64,000 nt of DNA from Actinoallomurus sp. (GTDB taxonomy: Bacteria > Actinomycetota > Actinomycetes > Streptosporangiales > Streptosporangiaceae), in NCBI GenBank assembly GCA_025964685.1, contig JAOPYG010000009.1, positions 1 through 64,000 of the forward strand. Reading direction: 5' to 3'. Below the pieces are notes generated by a model. The model ran no database searches and was not told the DNA's origin. It worked only from the letters and a program-made list of their open reading frames with translations. Below are positions 33,871 to 42,314 of the stretch, piece by piece. Both the position numbers and the translations under genes were made by a program. Position 1 is the first letter of the stretch. Every line of letters begins with the position of its first letter.

Positions 33871-34740
33871 TCACGTGCCCTGCTGAGAGGCGGCGGCCTC
33901 AGGACGCAGGTCACCGAGGTCGAGCGGATGGACGGGCCCGTCGGGCAGGACGACCCGTCGCGTGCAGCGGAGGTCCGGTTCGACGTGGATGAGCTCGCCC
34001 GGGGCCATCGGACTCCAGCGGGGGTTGTCGTCCATGCGTTCGCTCGCGACGACGACCGAGGGGGCGTGGGCGAGGTCGTGAGAGTGGACGCGCATACGGC
34101 CGCCCGCACCGCTGTGGTCCAGGTGCCGGGCGCCGTGCGGACCGCCGGTGCCGCGGTGGAGCGCGTACAGGTCGTGGGTCCGGGGATACCGCAGCGCCCA
34201 TAGCTCGTCCGGGGTGGTGAGGATCAGGTTGAGGGAGAAGACGGGCAGGTTGCGGGCGACCCAGCGAGCGGCGTACTCGATGCCGGCGGACACATCTCCC
34301 CCGCGTGCCCGCGTCTCCCGAGTGATCAGCGCGAAGAGGCGCTCGGAGTCGGTCCCGCCCCGCACCAGCGACCGGTCCTCACCGAGATGCGCGTCGAGCG
34401 CGTCCAGTCCCTCGATGACGCCGTTGTGCGCGAACAGCCGTCCGTCCTGCTCGAACGGGTGGGTGTTGCGTTCCTCCAGGTCGCCCGTGGAGGCGAAACG
34501 GACGTGCGCCAGGAAGGTGGCGGACCGCACCTGCCGGGCCTCAGCGGCGAAGCGGCGGTCCGTGTAGGCGGCGATGGGCGCCTTGTGGACGTGTGGCGCG
34601 CCGTCGGCGCCGAAGTAACCGAGGCCTGTCCCGTCAGGGTCGCGGTGGCTCTGGTCGCTGAGGCTGTCGGGCGCGTCGAGCAGCCAGAACGTCGCCTTCG
34701 TGCGGCGCGGAGCGCTGCTCAGGCCGAACAGGCGGCACAT
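33871..34740 (-). CDS. class II glutamine amidotransferase (GATase_4, YafJ/EgtC-like)
   Basis: The 289-residue protein starts MCRLFGLSS; Cys2 becomes the N-terminal nucleophile after Met removal. Other conserved features are HRDPDGTGLGYF, FLAHVRFASTGDLEERNTHPF, FAHNGVIEGL and the GTDSERLFALI substrate loop. It hydrolyses a gamma-glutamyl amide; EgtC-type members act on a gamma-glutamyl ergothioneine intermediate, but no other egt gene is here. The ATG at 34740 has GGAGG and is required by the Cys2 rule, ruling out the longer frame to 34842. Confidence 0.9.
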   Translation of the reverse strand: MCRLFGLSSAPRRTKATFWLLDAPDSLSDQSHRDPDGTGLGYFGADGAPHVHKAPIAAYTDRRFAAEARQVRSATFLAHVRFASTGDLEERNTHPFEQDGRLFAHNGVIEGLDALDAHLGEDRSLVRGGTDSERLFALITRETRARGGDVSAGIEYAARWVARNLPVFSLNLILTTPDELWALRYPRTHDLYALHRGTGGPHGARHLDHSGAGGRMRVHSHDLAHAPSVVVASERMDDNPRWSPMAPGELIHVEPDLRCTRRVVLPDGPVHPLDLGDLRPEAAASQQGT

Positions 34741-34834
34741 CGAGACGTCCTCCTTCCCTGGCCCGTCTCTCCGCGGACCAAGGCCGGATACCCCGAGCGC
34801 CGCCGGCGTACACGGTGGCCGGCGGTGCCGTCCG

Positions 34835-35707
34835 TCAGTCACGTACGGCGATGTGCATCTCTCCGATGCCGCTGATCGCCGTGTCCAGGACGTCGCCTCC
34901 GTGGATCGGGCCGACGCCGGGTGGGGCTCCGCTGAAGATCAGGTCGCCGGGCAGCAGGGTCATCATCTGCGAGGCGTACGAGACGATCGCCGGGACGGGG
35001 GTCAGCAGGTCCTTGGTCGAGACGTGCTGGCGGTGGTCTTCGCCGTTCAGGACCAGGTCGATCTGGAAGCCGGCCGGGTCGGACGCCTCGTCGCTCGTCG
35101 TGATCCACGGGCCGAGCGGGCTGAAGGTGTCATAGCTCTTGCGGCGGGACCGGTCGGCGGCGCTGCGGACCGTGATGTCCAGCCCCATCGTGTATCCGAA
35201 CACGTGGTCCAGGGCGTCGCTCACCGGGATGTCCTTGCCGCCCCGGCCCACGACGATGACCAGCTCGGACTCATGGTGGATCTCGTGGCCGGCCTCGACC
35301 TCGGCCGCGGGAAGGACGATGTCGTCGCGCGGTCCGCTGATCGACGACGGCGCCTTGAGGAAGACGTCGAAGTTCATCATCCACGACTCGACGCCGCCGA
35401 GCGTGCGTTCCTGGACGCCGTGCATCTCCTCGACGTGCGCGGCGTAGTTGCTGGCGCAGGCCACGATCTTGGACGGGTTGAGGGCCGGCGCCAGGAGCCG
35501 CGCCTCGGCGACCGGAACGGCCCGGCCGCGAGCGGCGGCCTCCTCCAGCCCGGGCCGTACGGCGGCGAACTCCCGGCAGAGCCGGCGCCACCAGCCGGCC
35601 GTCAGCGGGTCAGGGTCGTGCGGCCACGGCAGCGCGTCGGTCACGTCGATGATCCCGTCATCGGTGACGACGCCGAGCCGGTGGTCATCGAACAGGGCGA
35701 GCTTCAC
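34835..35707 (-). CDS. fumarylacetoacetate hydrolase family protein (probable fumaryl- or maleylpyruvate hydrolase)
   Basis: The 290-residue protein has the FAH fold: an N-terminal small domain, then NPSKIVACASNYAAHVEEM, the metal ligands in HHESELVIVVGRGG and GYTMGLDITVR, and the C-terminal LLPGDLIFSGAPPGVGPI. It is the last gene of the gentisate-type operon, so it probably cleaves the ring-opened acylpyruvate to pyruvate plus fumarate or maleate. It starts 21 bases after the dioxygenase stop. Confidence 0.88.
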   Translation of the reverse strand: MKLALFDDHRLGVVTDDGIIDVTDALPWPHDPDPLTAGWWRRLCREFAAVRPGLEEAAARGRAVPVAEARLLAPALNPSKIVACASNYAAHVEEMHGVQERTLGGVESWMMNFDVFLKAPSSISGPRDDIVLPAAEVEAGHEIHHESELVIVVGRGGKDIPVSDALDHVFGYTMGLDITVRSAADRSRRKSYDTFSPLGPWITTSDEASDPAGFQIDLVLNGEDHRQHVSTKDLLTPVPAIVSYASQMMTLLPGDLIFSGAPPGVGPIHGGDVLDTAISGIGEMHIAVRD

Positions 35708-35728
35708 GGTTCTCCTCGGAATGAAGGG

Positions 35729-36811
35729 TCACTGCGGGACGAAGGTGGAGGTGACCTCCTGCGGCGCGGTCAGCGTCTGCTCGCGGTAGATGCCGAGCGC
35801 GCGCAGGACGGGGGTGTCGCTCAGGACGAACACGTCGGCGGCCTGCTCGGCGTGGTGCTCGACGGCCGACCAGGACGGGACCACGAACATGTCGCCCGGC
35901 GCCCAGGCGAACCTCTGGCCGTCGATGACGCTGTGCCCGGTGCCGCGGTGGACGACGAAGATCTGGTTGCCGGACCGCCGGCGCGGTGCCGTGGACCGGC
36001 CTCCGATGACGCGCCGCATCCCGCAGGCCAGCGTCGGCAGCACGCTCGCGCCCGAGCGCGGGTTGGTGTACTCGACCGCGACGGTCGGGGCGTCCGGGTC
36101 CGCCGCCACGCGGCGGTCCAGCTCGGCGGCGGTGTCGGCCCAGCGGTAGATGAGGAGCGGTGACGGTGCCGGGTCGAGCGCGCCGGTCACCTGATCGTCG
36201 GTGAACCTGCCTTCGGCCGTGCCGTACGCGGCCTCCGACCGGTTGTGGGCTCCGTCCACCGGCTGGCTGTTCTCCGGGTGGGGCTGGAAGAACACGCCGT
36301 CCAGCGCCTCGATCATCGGCAGGTCCAGGCCGTCGAACCACAGCATCGACGCGTCCGAGGTGCTGGAGTGGTCGTGCCAGGCCCAGCCGGGGGTCAGTAC
36401 GAGGTCCCCGGGGCGCATGTCGCAGGCATCGCCGTTGACGGTGGTGAACACGCCCTCGCCCTCGAGCACGAACCGGATCGCCCCGGGAGTGTGCCGGTGC
36501 GCGGGCGCCGTCTCACGTCCGCCCAGGCACTGGACCGCACCCCACAGCGTGCCCGCGGCGTACGGGCGGCCGCCCAGGCCGGGGTTGCGCAGGCTGAGCA
36601 CCCGGCGTTCGCCGCCCCGCTCGACCGGGATGAGCTGGATCGCGCGTGCTGCGAGGGGCCGGTACGTCTCGGCCGACCACAGCCACGGCACGGACTTCGG
36701 CCGCGGGACGGGCGTGAGCAGCTGGTCGGTGACGGTCCACAGGGGGGCCAGCCCGACCGCGTCGACGTCGCGGTAGAACGCGTCCAGTGCCTGATCGGTC
36801 TCGACGGTCAT
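35729..36811 (-). CDS. gentisate 1,2-dioxygenase (bicupin)
   Basis: The 360-residue bicupin has the iron-binding first cupin with APAHRHTPGAIRFVLEGEG (HxH plus downstream Glu) and the later GWAWHDHSS His. The C-terminal cupin (GNQIFVVHRGTGHSVIDGQRFAWAPGDMFVVPSW) keeps the fold. This is the architecture of gentisate 1,2-dioxygenase, which opens the ring of 2,5-dihydroxybenzoate to maleylpyruvate. Salicylate or 1-hydroxy-2-naphthoate dioxygenases are close relatives, but the linked hydroxylase supports gentisate. Confidence 0.88.
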   Translation of the reverse strand: MTVETDQALDAFYRDVDAVGLAPLWTVTDQLLTPVPRPKSVPWLWSAETYRPLAARAIQLIPVERGGERRVLSLRNPGLGGRPYAAGTLWGAVQCLGGRETAPAHRHTPGAIRFVLEGEGVFTTVNGDACDMRPGDLVLTPGWAWHDHSSTSDASMLWFDGLDLPMIEALDGVFFQPHPENSQPVDGAHNRSEAAYGTAEGRFTDDQVTGALDPAPSPLLIYRWADTAAELDRRVAADPDAPTVAVEYTNPRSGASVLPTLACGMRRVIGGRSTAPRRRSGNQIFVVHRGTGHSVIDGQRFAWAPGDMFVVPSWSAVEHHAEQAADVFVLSDTPVLRALGIYREQTLTAPQEVTSTFVPQ

Positions 36812-36827
36812 GATGGGTTCCTCCGTT

Positions 36828-38201
36828 TCAGGTGAGTGAGTCGGCGGTCATCGGGGTGGTGAGCACGCTGGGTCGCCGGTTGAGGGTGAGGGCGATGAGG
36901 GCGCCGATGGCGGCGGCGACCGCGACGGCGATGAACAGGACGTTGTTGTTGTCGTGGAACCAGCCGAGCAGCCAGCCGCCCATGTAGGGGCCGAGGATGG
37001 CGCCGACGCGGCCGACGCCGAACATGGCGCCGGTGCCGGTGCTGCGCACGTGTGTCGGGTAGGACTGGGCGCACAGGCCGTTCAGGACGAACTGGCCGCC
37101 GACGATGCCGAACCCGGCCACCACCACGAGCACGATGTCGACCGCGGTGCCGTTGATCGCGGCGATGAGCGCGACGGCGATGGTGGCCAGGGTGAGCAGG
37201 TAGACCAGGCCGCGGCGCATGTTGGTCAAACCGCGGTCATCGAGCAACGCGATGCTCAGGCCCCCGGCGACGCCACCGATCTGCAGCAGCGCACCGAAGG
37301 AGAAGGAGGTGCCGAACCCGTTGCCGCGGGCCTCCATCAGGGTGGGCATCCACCCGGACAGGCCGTAGATGTCGAACAGGACCAAGAACGCGCACGCCCA
37401 CAGCGCGATCGTCGTAGGCCGGTAGCGGGCTGAGAGCAGGATCGCGGCGATCTCGGTGGTGCGGGCCCGGTCGCGGGGCTGGGTGAAGCGCATCCCGGTG
37501 TAGGTGCGGTCCGGGCGGGCCCGGCCCAAGATGGTGGCGGCCTCACCGTGACGTCCGCGCATCACCAGGTACTGCACCGACTCGGGCAGCGTGAACCACA
37601 ACACCAGGGCCAGGGGGATGGACAGGCCACCGAGCCAGTACAGGACCTGCCAGCCGTGGCCGGGGGTCAGCCAGATCCCGGCGGCCGAGGCCAGCACACC
37701 ACCGAACGCGTACCCGGAGATCGCCAGGGTGCCCATCCGGTTGCCGCTGCCGGCCGGGGTGAACTCGTTGATGTAAGCGGTGCCCAGCGGCATGATCACC
37801 CCCAACCCCAGGCCGGTGACACCCCGCAGCACGATGAAACCGGTGAACGAATCCGCCAGCGTCGCGGTCAACACACTGAACACCCCGGCGCCGGCGAGTG
37901 CGCCCAACAGCACCGGACGGCGCCCGTACCGGTCCGCGATCGGCCCGTGCACCAGCGCACCCACCGCGAAACCGATCAACCCCGACGACACCAGAAACCC
38001 GGTCTCGCTGTGCGTCAACCCCCACGGCTTCACCACATAGTGAATGACGTAGGAGGGATTGAGCGTGTCATAGCCATCGAAGATCGTCGCGGCCATGATC
38101 GAAACGATCAACGACCAGTGCAACCGCGACAACGACGCCGACCGCAACTCCTCACGAGCGTCCAGCACCGTACCCGCGGCACCGGACTCGGTGGCGGCCA
38201 T
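36828..38201 (-). CDS. aromatic acid/H+ symporter of the MFS (AAHS family, BenK/PcaK-like)
   Basis: The 457-residue protein has 12 predicted helices. FDGYDTLNPSYV in the first helix is the D-G-x-D motif of the aromatic acid/H+ symporters, and GPIADRYGRRPVLLGA is the MFS loop 2-3 motif. It should import 3-hydroxybenzoate, gentisate or a similar acid. The ATG at 38201 has a perfect AGGAGG upstream; the gene follows the monooxygenase by 26 bases. Confidence 0.9.
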   Translation of the reverse strand: MAATESGAAGTVLDAREELRSASLSRLHWSLIVSIMAATIFDGYDTLNPSYVIHYVVKPWGLTHSETGFLVSSGLIGFAVGALVHGPIADRYGRRPVLLGALAGAGVFSVLTATLADSFTGFIVLRGVTGLGLGVIMPLGTAYINEFTPAGSGNRMGTLAISGYAFGGVLASAAGIWLTPGHGWQVLYWLGGLSIPLALVLWFTLPESVQYLVMRGRHGEAATILGRARPDRTYTGMRFTQPRDRARTTEIAAILLSARYRPTTIALWACAFLVLFDIYGLSGWMPTLMEARGNGFGTSFSFGALLQIGGVAGGLSIALLDDRGLTNMRRGLVYLLTLATIAVALIAAINGTAVDIVLVVVAGFGIVGGQFVLNGLCAQSYPTHVRSTGTGAMFGVGRVGAILGPYMGGWLLGWFHDNNNVLFIAVAVAAAIGALIALTLNRRPSVLTTPMTADSLT

Positions 38202-38227
38202 AGGGAACCTCCTCAACCGATGGGGGA

Positions 38228-39481
38228 TCAGGACATGGATGGTTCGGCCAGGCGGTCGGCCAGTTCGGCCGCGGGGACGCCGATGCCGAACTTCTGGACG
38301 CTCTCCAGCAGCGAGACGCGTCGCAGCCAGGAGCGGGCGCGGGCGGGGTCCGCGGCGATCGATCGCAGCTCGGCCTGGTTCTGCCGGCGGAGCGTCTCGT
38401 CCCGTTCCCGCATCCGCTGGGTGTTGCGTTCGGTGTCGGCCTGCACGTACTCCAGGGCGATGCGGCGGCGGCACTGGGCGAACGCGTTCAGCTCGGCCTC
38501 CACGTCGGGGGCGCCTCCGCGGATCCGCACCAGCCGGCGGGTGAGGTCGAAGGCGTCGTGGATGCCGCTGTTGAGGCCCACGCCGCCCATCGGGCTGTTG
38601 ATGTGCGCCGCGTCGCCGATCAGGAAGGCGTCGCCCCGGCGGAAGGCGCCGGCGACCCGCTGGTGCACGCTGTAGATCTGGTGGTCGACGATCGGGTATC
38701 CCTCCGCGCGTGGCGCGACGCCCCGCAGGCGGGCCTGCATGACCTCCTGGCGGGTCGCCTCCTCGGCGGAGACCTCGGCGGGCACCGGCCACAGCACCCG
38801 CCACGACTCGGGCGTCCGCAGGATGAACAGCCACTCCTCCGGGTCGGCGATGTAGTTGACCTCGGCGATTCCGGGAAGCTGTTCGCGCATGTCCACCGTG
38901 GTGCTCACGATCAGAAAGCGCTCGGTGTACGTGTGGCCCTCGAAGGAGATCCCCAGTGACTTGCGGACGGCGCTGCGCGGGCCGTCGGCACCGATGAGGT
39001 ACGAGGCGCTCAGGAGACGCGGGCCCTCGGAGGTCTCGATGGTGACCTCGATGCCGTCGGCGGTCTGCTCGGCCGCGGCGAAACGGGACCCGAACAACAG
39101 CTCGGCCTTGTCGTCCCGCAGCAGGCGCTCATAGAGGAAGCGCACCAGGTGCTGCTGGTTCAGCTGGAGCCGGTACGGATAGCGGGTCTCGTCGGCGAGC
39201 AGTCCGAGGTCGAACTCGGCGACCAGCCCTTCGGTCCGGTCCCGGAACTGGTACTTGGGCACCACCAGGCCCTCGTCGTGCATCCGCCCGGTGATCTCGA
39301 TCTCCTCGAGCAGCTCGAGCGTTGCCGCGTGGAAGGTGGACGCCCGCCAGTCGGGGCTGGGTCGCGGGGCGGCTTCCACCACGATGACGGGCACGTCCCG
39401 CCGGACGAGCGCGGCGGCGGCCGTCATGCCGACCGGGCCCGCGCCGACGACCACCACCGGGAGATCGGTTCTGTTCGGCAT
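38228..39481 (-). CDS. FAD-dependent aromatic hydroxylase (probable 3-hydroxybenzoate 6-monooxygenase)
   Basis: The 417-residue group A flavin monooxygenase has the FAD dinucleotide site VVVGAGPVGMTAAAAL, the DG motif LIGADGPRSAVRKSLG and the GD motif RGDAFLIGDAAHINSPMGGVGLNSG. In an operon with gentisate dioxygenase and an aromatic importer, para-hydroxylation of 3-hydroxybenzoate (or 1-hydroxylation of salicylate) to gentisate is the likely reaction. It is the first gene of the operon, starting 58 bases from the divergent IclR gene. Confidence 0.85.
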   Translation of the reverse strand: MPNRTDLPVVVVGAGPVGMTAAAALVRRDVPVIVVEAAPRPSPDWRASTFHAATLELLEEIEITGRMHDEGLVVPKYQFRDRTEGLVAEFDLGLLADETRYPYRLQLNQQHLVRFLYERLLRDDKAELLFGSRFAAAEQTADGIEVTIETSEGPRLLSASYLIGADGPRSAVRKSLGISFEGHTYTERFLIVSTTVDMREQLPGIAEVNYIADPEEWLFILRTPESWRVLWPVPAEVSAEEATRQEVMQARLRGVAPRAEGYPIVDHQIYSVHQRVAGAFRRGDAFLIGDAAHINSPMGGVGLNSGIHDAFDLTRRLVRIRGGAPDVEAELNAFAQCRRRIALEYVQADTERNTQRMRERDETLRRQNQAELRSIAADPARARSWLRRVSLLESVQKFGIGVPAAELADRLAEPSMS

Positions 39482-39539
39482 GATCGGAACAGTACGAAAT
39501 CGTTCTCCTGTTGGGAATAGCTGTGGATATAGTTCCTCT
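39482..39539. promoter_or_regulatory. divergent promoter/operator between the gentisate operon and its IclR regulator
   Basis: The 58-bp gap must hold promoters for both directions. It is AT-richer than its surroundings and has an imperfect inverted repeat, GAAC N11 GTTC (about 39486-39504), and an AACAG/CTGTT pair. IclR-type regulators bind such palindromes. Which one is used is inference. Confidence 0.4.
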
Positions 39540-40307
39540 GTGCCGAATACTGAGCGTGCCAGCTCCGTCGACAACGCCCTCCGGCTGCTGCAACTGATCG
39601 GAGAGCGCAAGGTCATCCGGGTCGCCGATGCCGCCGAGACGCTGGGAACGGCGCGCTCCACGGCTCATCGGCTGCTCACCGCGCTGCGCCGGCACGGGTT
39701 CGTTCTGCAGGACAAGCCGAACGGGGTCTACCGCCCGGGGCCGGTCCTCAACGAGATCGGCCTCGCCGCCATCGGCGGCATCGACATCCGGCGCGTTGCC
39801 CGTCCCGTGCTGGAGGACCTGCGCGAACGGACCCAGGAGACGATCAGCCTCAGCCTGCTGGAGGGTCGCGACATCCGCTTCATCGACTGTGTCGAGAGCC
39901 CCCGCGCGGTCCGGGTCGGGAGCCGTACCGGGGTCGTCCTGCCGGCGAACTGCACGGCGGGGGGCAAGGCGCTGCTGGCGGCCATGCCGGCCGCCGAGCT
40001 GGAACGCCGCTACACCGGGCACGAGCTGACCGCCCGTACGCCGTCCTCCGTCGCGGACTGGGACGCGCTCATGGGCGAGCTGACCTACATCCGGAGCAAC
40101 GGCTACGCGCTCAACCTGGAAGAGGGAGAGAGCGGCATCTGCGCGGTCGGCGCGGCCATGCGTGACCTGACCGGAGCTCCGATCGCCGCGATCGCCGCCG
40201 TGATCCCGACCGGCCGCATGCCGACCGCCGAGGCGGGCCGGGCCCTCGCGCCGCTGGTCACCGACGCCGCCCGCGCCGTCGAGGAGCTGCTCCGCGCGGA
40301 ACTGTGA
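39540..40307 (+). CDS. IclR-family transcriptional regulator of the gentisate operon
   Basis: A GTG at 39540 starts a 255-residue regulator with an N-terminal winged helix (VIRVADAAETLGTARSTAHRLLTALRRHGFV). The C-terminal IclR effector domain has TQETISLSLLEGRDIRFIDCVES and NCTAGGKALLAAMP, then ALNLEEGESGICAVGAAM. The effector is probably an aromatic acid or gentisate. Its divergent position next to the hydroxylase gene marks the target operon. A 13-bp hairpin follows. Confidence 0.9.
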   Translation: MPNTERASSVDNALRLLQLIGERKVIRVADAAETLGTARSTAHRLLTALRRHGFVLQDKPNGVYRPGPVLNEIGLAAIGGIDIRRVARPVLEDLRERTQETISLSLLEGRDIRFIDCVESPRAVRVGSRTGVVLPANCTAGGKALLAAMPAAELERRYTGHELTARTPSSVADWDALMGELTYIRSNGYALNLEEGESGICAVGAAMRDLTGAPIAAIAAVIPTGRMPTAEAGRALAPLVTDAARAVEELLRAEL

Positions 40308-40310
40308 CGA

Positions 40311-40346
40311 CCCGCGGGTGAGGACGCGAACGCCCTCACCCGCGGG
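40311..40346. terminator. bidirectional hairpin with 13-bp stem
   Basis: CCCGCGGGTGAGG (40311-40323) and its exact complement (40334-40346) flank a 10-base loop between the convergent IclR and chitinase genes, four bases after the IclR stop. Confidence 0.75.
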
Positions 40347-40352
40347 ACGGTG

Positions 40353-42101
40353 TCAGGACACGCTCAGGTCATCCGCGTGGACGTTGCCCTGGGCGTACCA
40401 GCCGTGGGTGTAGACCGTCACCGCGCCGGAGGAGCCGGTGGTGAACGGCACGGTCAGCTTCGTCCAGCCGGTGGACGACGTCCAGGTGCTCGCGTTCGCA
40501 CCGCCGGAGACGCCGAGGTACGCGTAGCTGCCCTGCAGCCAGCCGGTCAGCGTGTAGGCGTGGTTCGGCTGCAGGGTGAGCGCTTGGTCGCATTCGCCGG
40601 TCTGGCTCGACGTCGCGGCCACGACCAGGGCGTGGCCTCCCGAATGCACGGGGGTGGTCACGGTCGTGCCGCCCGGCTGGCAGGTCCACGGGCTGAGGCC
40701 CGACTCGAAGCCGCCGTTGAGGAGCGATCCGCCACCGCCGCCGCCGGAGCCGTTCACGGTCAGCGTGAACGTGGCGGTGTGGCTGCCGGACGAGGCCTTG
40801 CCGGTGACCGTGATCGGGTAACTGCCGGGCGCGACCGCCGAGGTCGTGGTCAGCTTCAGCGTGGACGATCCGCCCGCGGTCACCGAGGCGGGGCTCAGCG
40901 ACGCGGTGACTCCGGACGGCGCGCCGGCGGCCGTCAGCGCGATCGTCTGGGCCGACCCCGAGGACACGGCCGTGTTCACCGTGGCCGAGGCCGTGCCGCC
41001 GGGGCTGACCGCCGCCGAGGACGGCGACGTCGACACCGAGAAGTCGTTCGACGGCGTGCCGCCGCCACCGCCGGTGAACGCCTCGAACGTGTGGCTGAAG
41101 AACCAGGTGTCCTGCGCGATGCCCGAGCAGTTACCGGCGCCGCCCGTGCCGGGGCATCCGCCGTTGTCGCGCTGGAGGGCCCAGAACGACAGCGTGTTGA
41201 TGCCGGTGCTCGCGGCCCACCTCTCGACGGTGGTCGCATCGGCGGTGGTGAAGGTCTCGGCCGGCCCGAAGTCGTCGATGCCGGGCATCTCGGTGACGCC
41301 GACCATGTTCCACAGTGCCGTCGAGCTCTTGCCCGGGTAGAGGGAACCGAGCTGACCGTGCAGGCCCGTGGCGGCGGTCTGCGTGTCGGTCGCCATCTGG
41401 TGGCTCGCGTTGTCGTAGTAGTCGAACGTCATGATGTTGACGACGTCGATCCGGGCGTTGTTCGACACCGCGTTCTGCAGGACGGCGAGCCCGTCCGAGC
41501 CGAGCCCGCTGGTCGTGGTGGGCAGCGTGTAGGAGAACTGCACGGTACGGCCGGTACTCGCGGCCCAGTCCTCGACCTGCTTGACCGCCTTGTTCCGCCG
41601 GTCGATCCCGCCGGTGTTGTGCAGGGAGTTGTCCTCGATGTCGAGGTCGATCCGGGTGATGCCGTAGGTCGTGATGACCTTCTCGTACGCGGCCGCGATC
41701 TGGCTCACGTCGGTACAGCTGTCGGCGATTTCCGTGCCGGTGTTGTCCGCGGTGTAGCCGCCGAAGGACGGGATCACGTCACCGCCGGCCGCCTTCATCG
41801 AGGAGATCGAGGCGCCGAACGATGAGGAGGCGATCGGGCTGCCCGTGTCGCCGTTCCAGTACGGCGTGCACGATCCCTTCGTGTTGGCCTGGATGAACGC
41901 CATGGTCAGGTACTTCGCGCCGGACTGCTGGGACAGGACGGCGGGGTCTTCGCCGGTCCAGGCCTCGAAGTAGGGGGCGAACACATGAGTGGGCAGGGGG
42001 GCCGCGTCGGCGCTGGTCGTGGTGACCGTGGCGAGGCCGAATCCGGCGAGGGTGATGGCGGTCGCGGCGAGGATCGCACGCAGGGGCGTACGTGGTCGCA
42101 T
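40353..42101 (-). CDS. secreted family 18 chitinase with C-terminal binding module
   Basis: The 582-residue protein has a signal peptide (about 1-34, ending in ADAA) and a GH18 barrel (about 37-365). The catalytic DxDxE is Asp152, Asp154 and Glu156 (RIDLDIED), preceded by the substrate strand DVIPSFGGY. A Gly linker, a beta-sandwich of bacterial Ig type (NDFSVSTSPSSAAVSPGG) and a C-terminal CBM-like domain (NGGFESGLSPWTCQPGG to the end) follow. It degrades chitin or related polymers outside the cell. The ATG at 42101 begins the signal peptide; a longer frame to 42239 lacks support. Confidence 0.92.
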   Translation of the reverse strand: MRPRTPLRAILAATAITLAGFGLATVTTTSADAAPLPTHVFAPYFEAWTGEDPAVLSQQSGAKYLTMAFIQANTKGSCTPYWNGDTGSPIASSSFGASISSMKAAGGDVIPSFGGYTADNTGTEIADSCTDVSQIAAAYEKVITTYGITRIDLDIEDNSLHNTGGIDRRNKAVKQVEDWAASTGRTVQFSYTLPTTTSGLGSDGLAVLQNAVSNNARIDVVNIMTFDYYDNASHQMATDTQTAATGLHGQLGSLYPGKSSTALWNMVGVTEMPGIDDFGPAETFTTADATTVERWAASTGINTLSFWALQRDNGGCPGTGGAGNCSGIAQDTWFFSHTFEAFTGGGGGTPSNDFSVSTSPSSAAVSPGGTASATVNTAVSSGSAQTIALTAAGAPSGVTASLSPASVTAGGSSTLKLTTTSAVAPGSYPITVTGKASSGSHTATFTLTVNGSGGGGGGSLLNGGFESGLSPWTCQPGGTTVTTPVHSGGHALVVAATSSQTGECDQALTLQPNHAYTLTGWLQGSYAYLGVSGGANASTWTSSTGWTKLTVPFTTGSSGAVTVYTHGWYAQGNVHADDLSVS

Positions 42102-42314
42102 GAACTCTCCAGCGGGGAGGCGTGACGAGCCGGTGCCCGCCCTGGGGCAGGCAGAACACCGGCCGAGCCTGGCCGTGCGCGGGCCAGGAAAGAACGTCAC
42201 GGAGGTGGGGCGAGCAGGATGCGGATCCGCGTGGCCCATGGTCAGACCCGAGTGCCGCTTCTGTCAAGGTTCTTAACAGTTTGCCGCGAAGAGTCCGACC
42301 CGCTCCCCCGCCTC

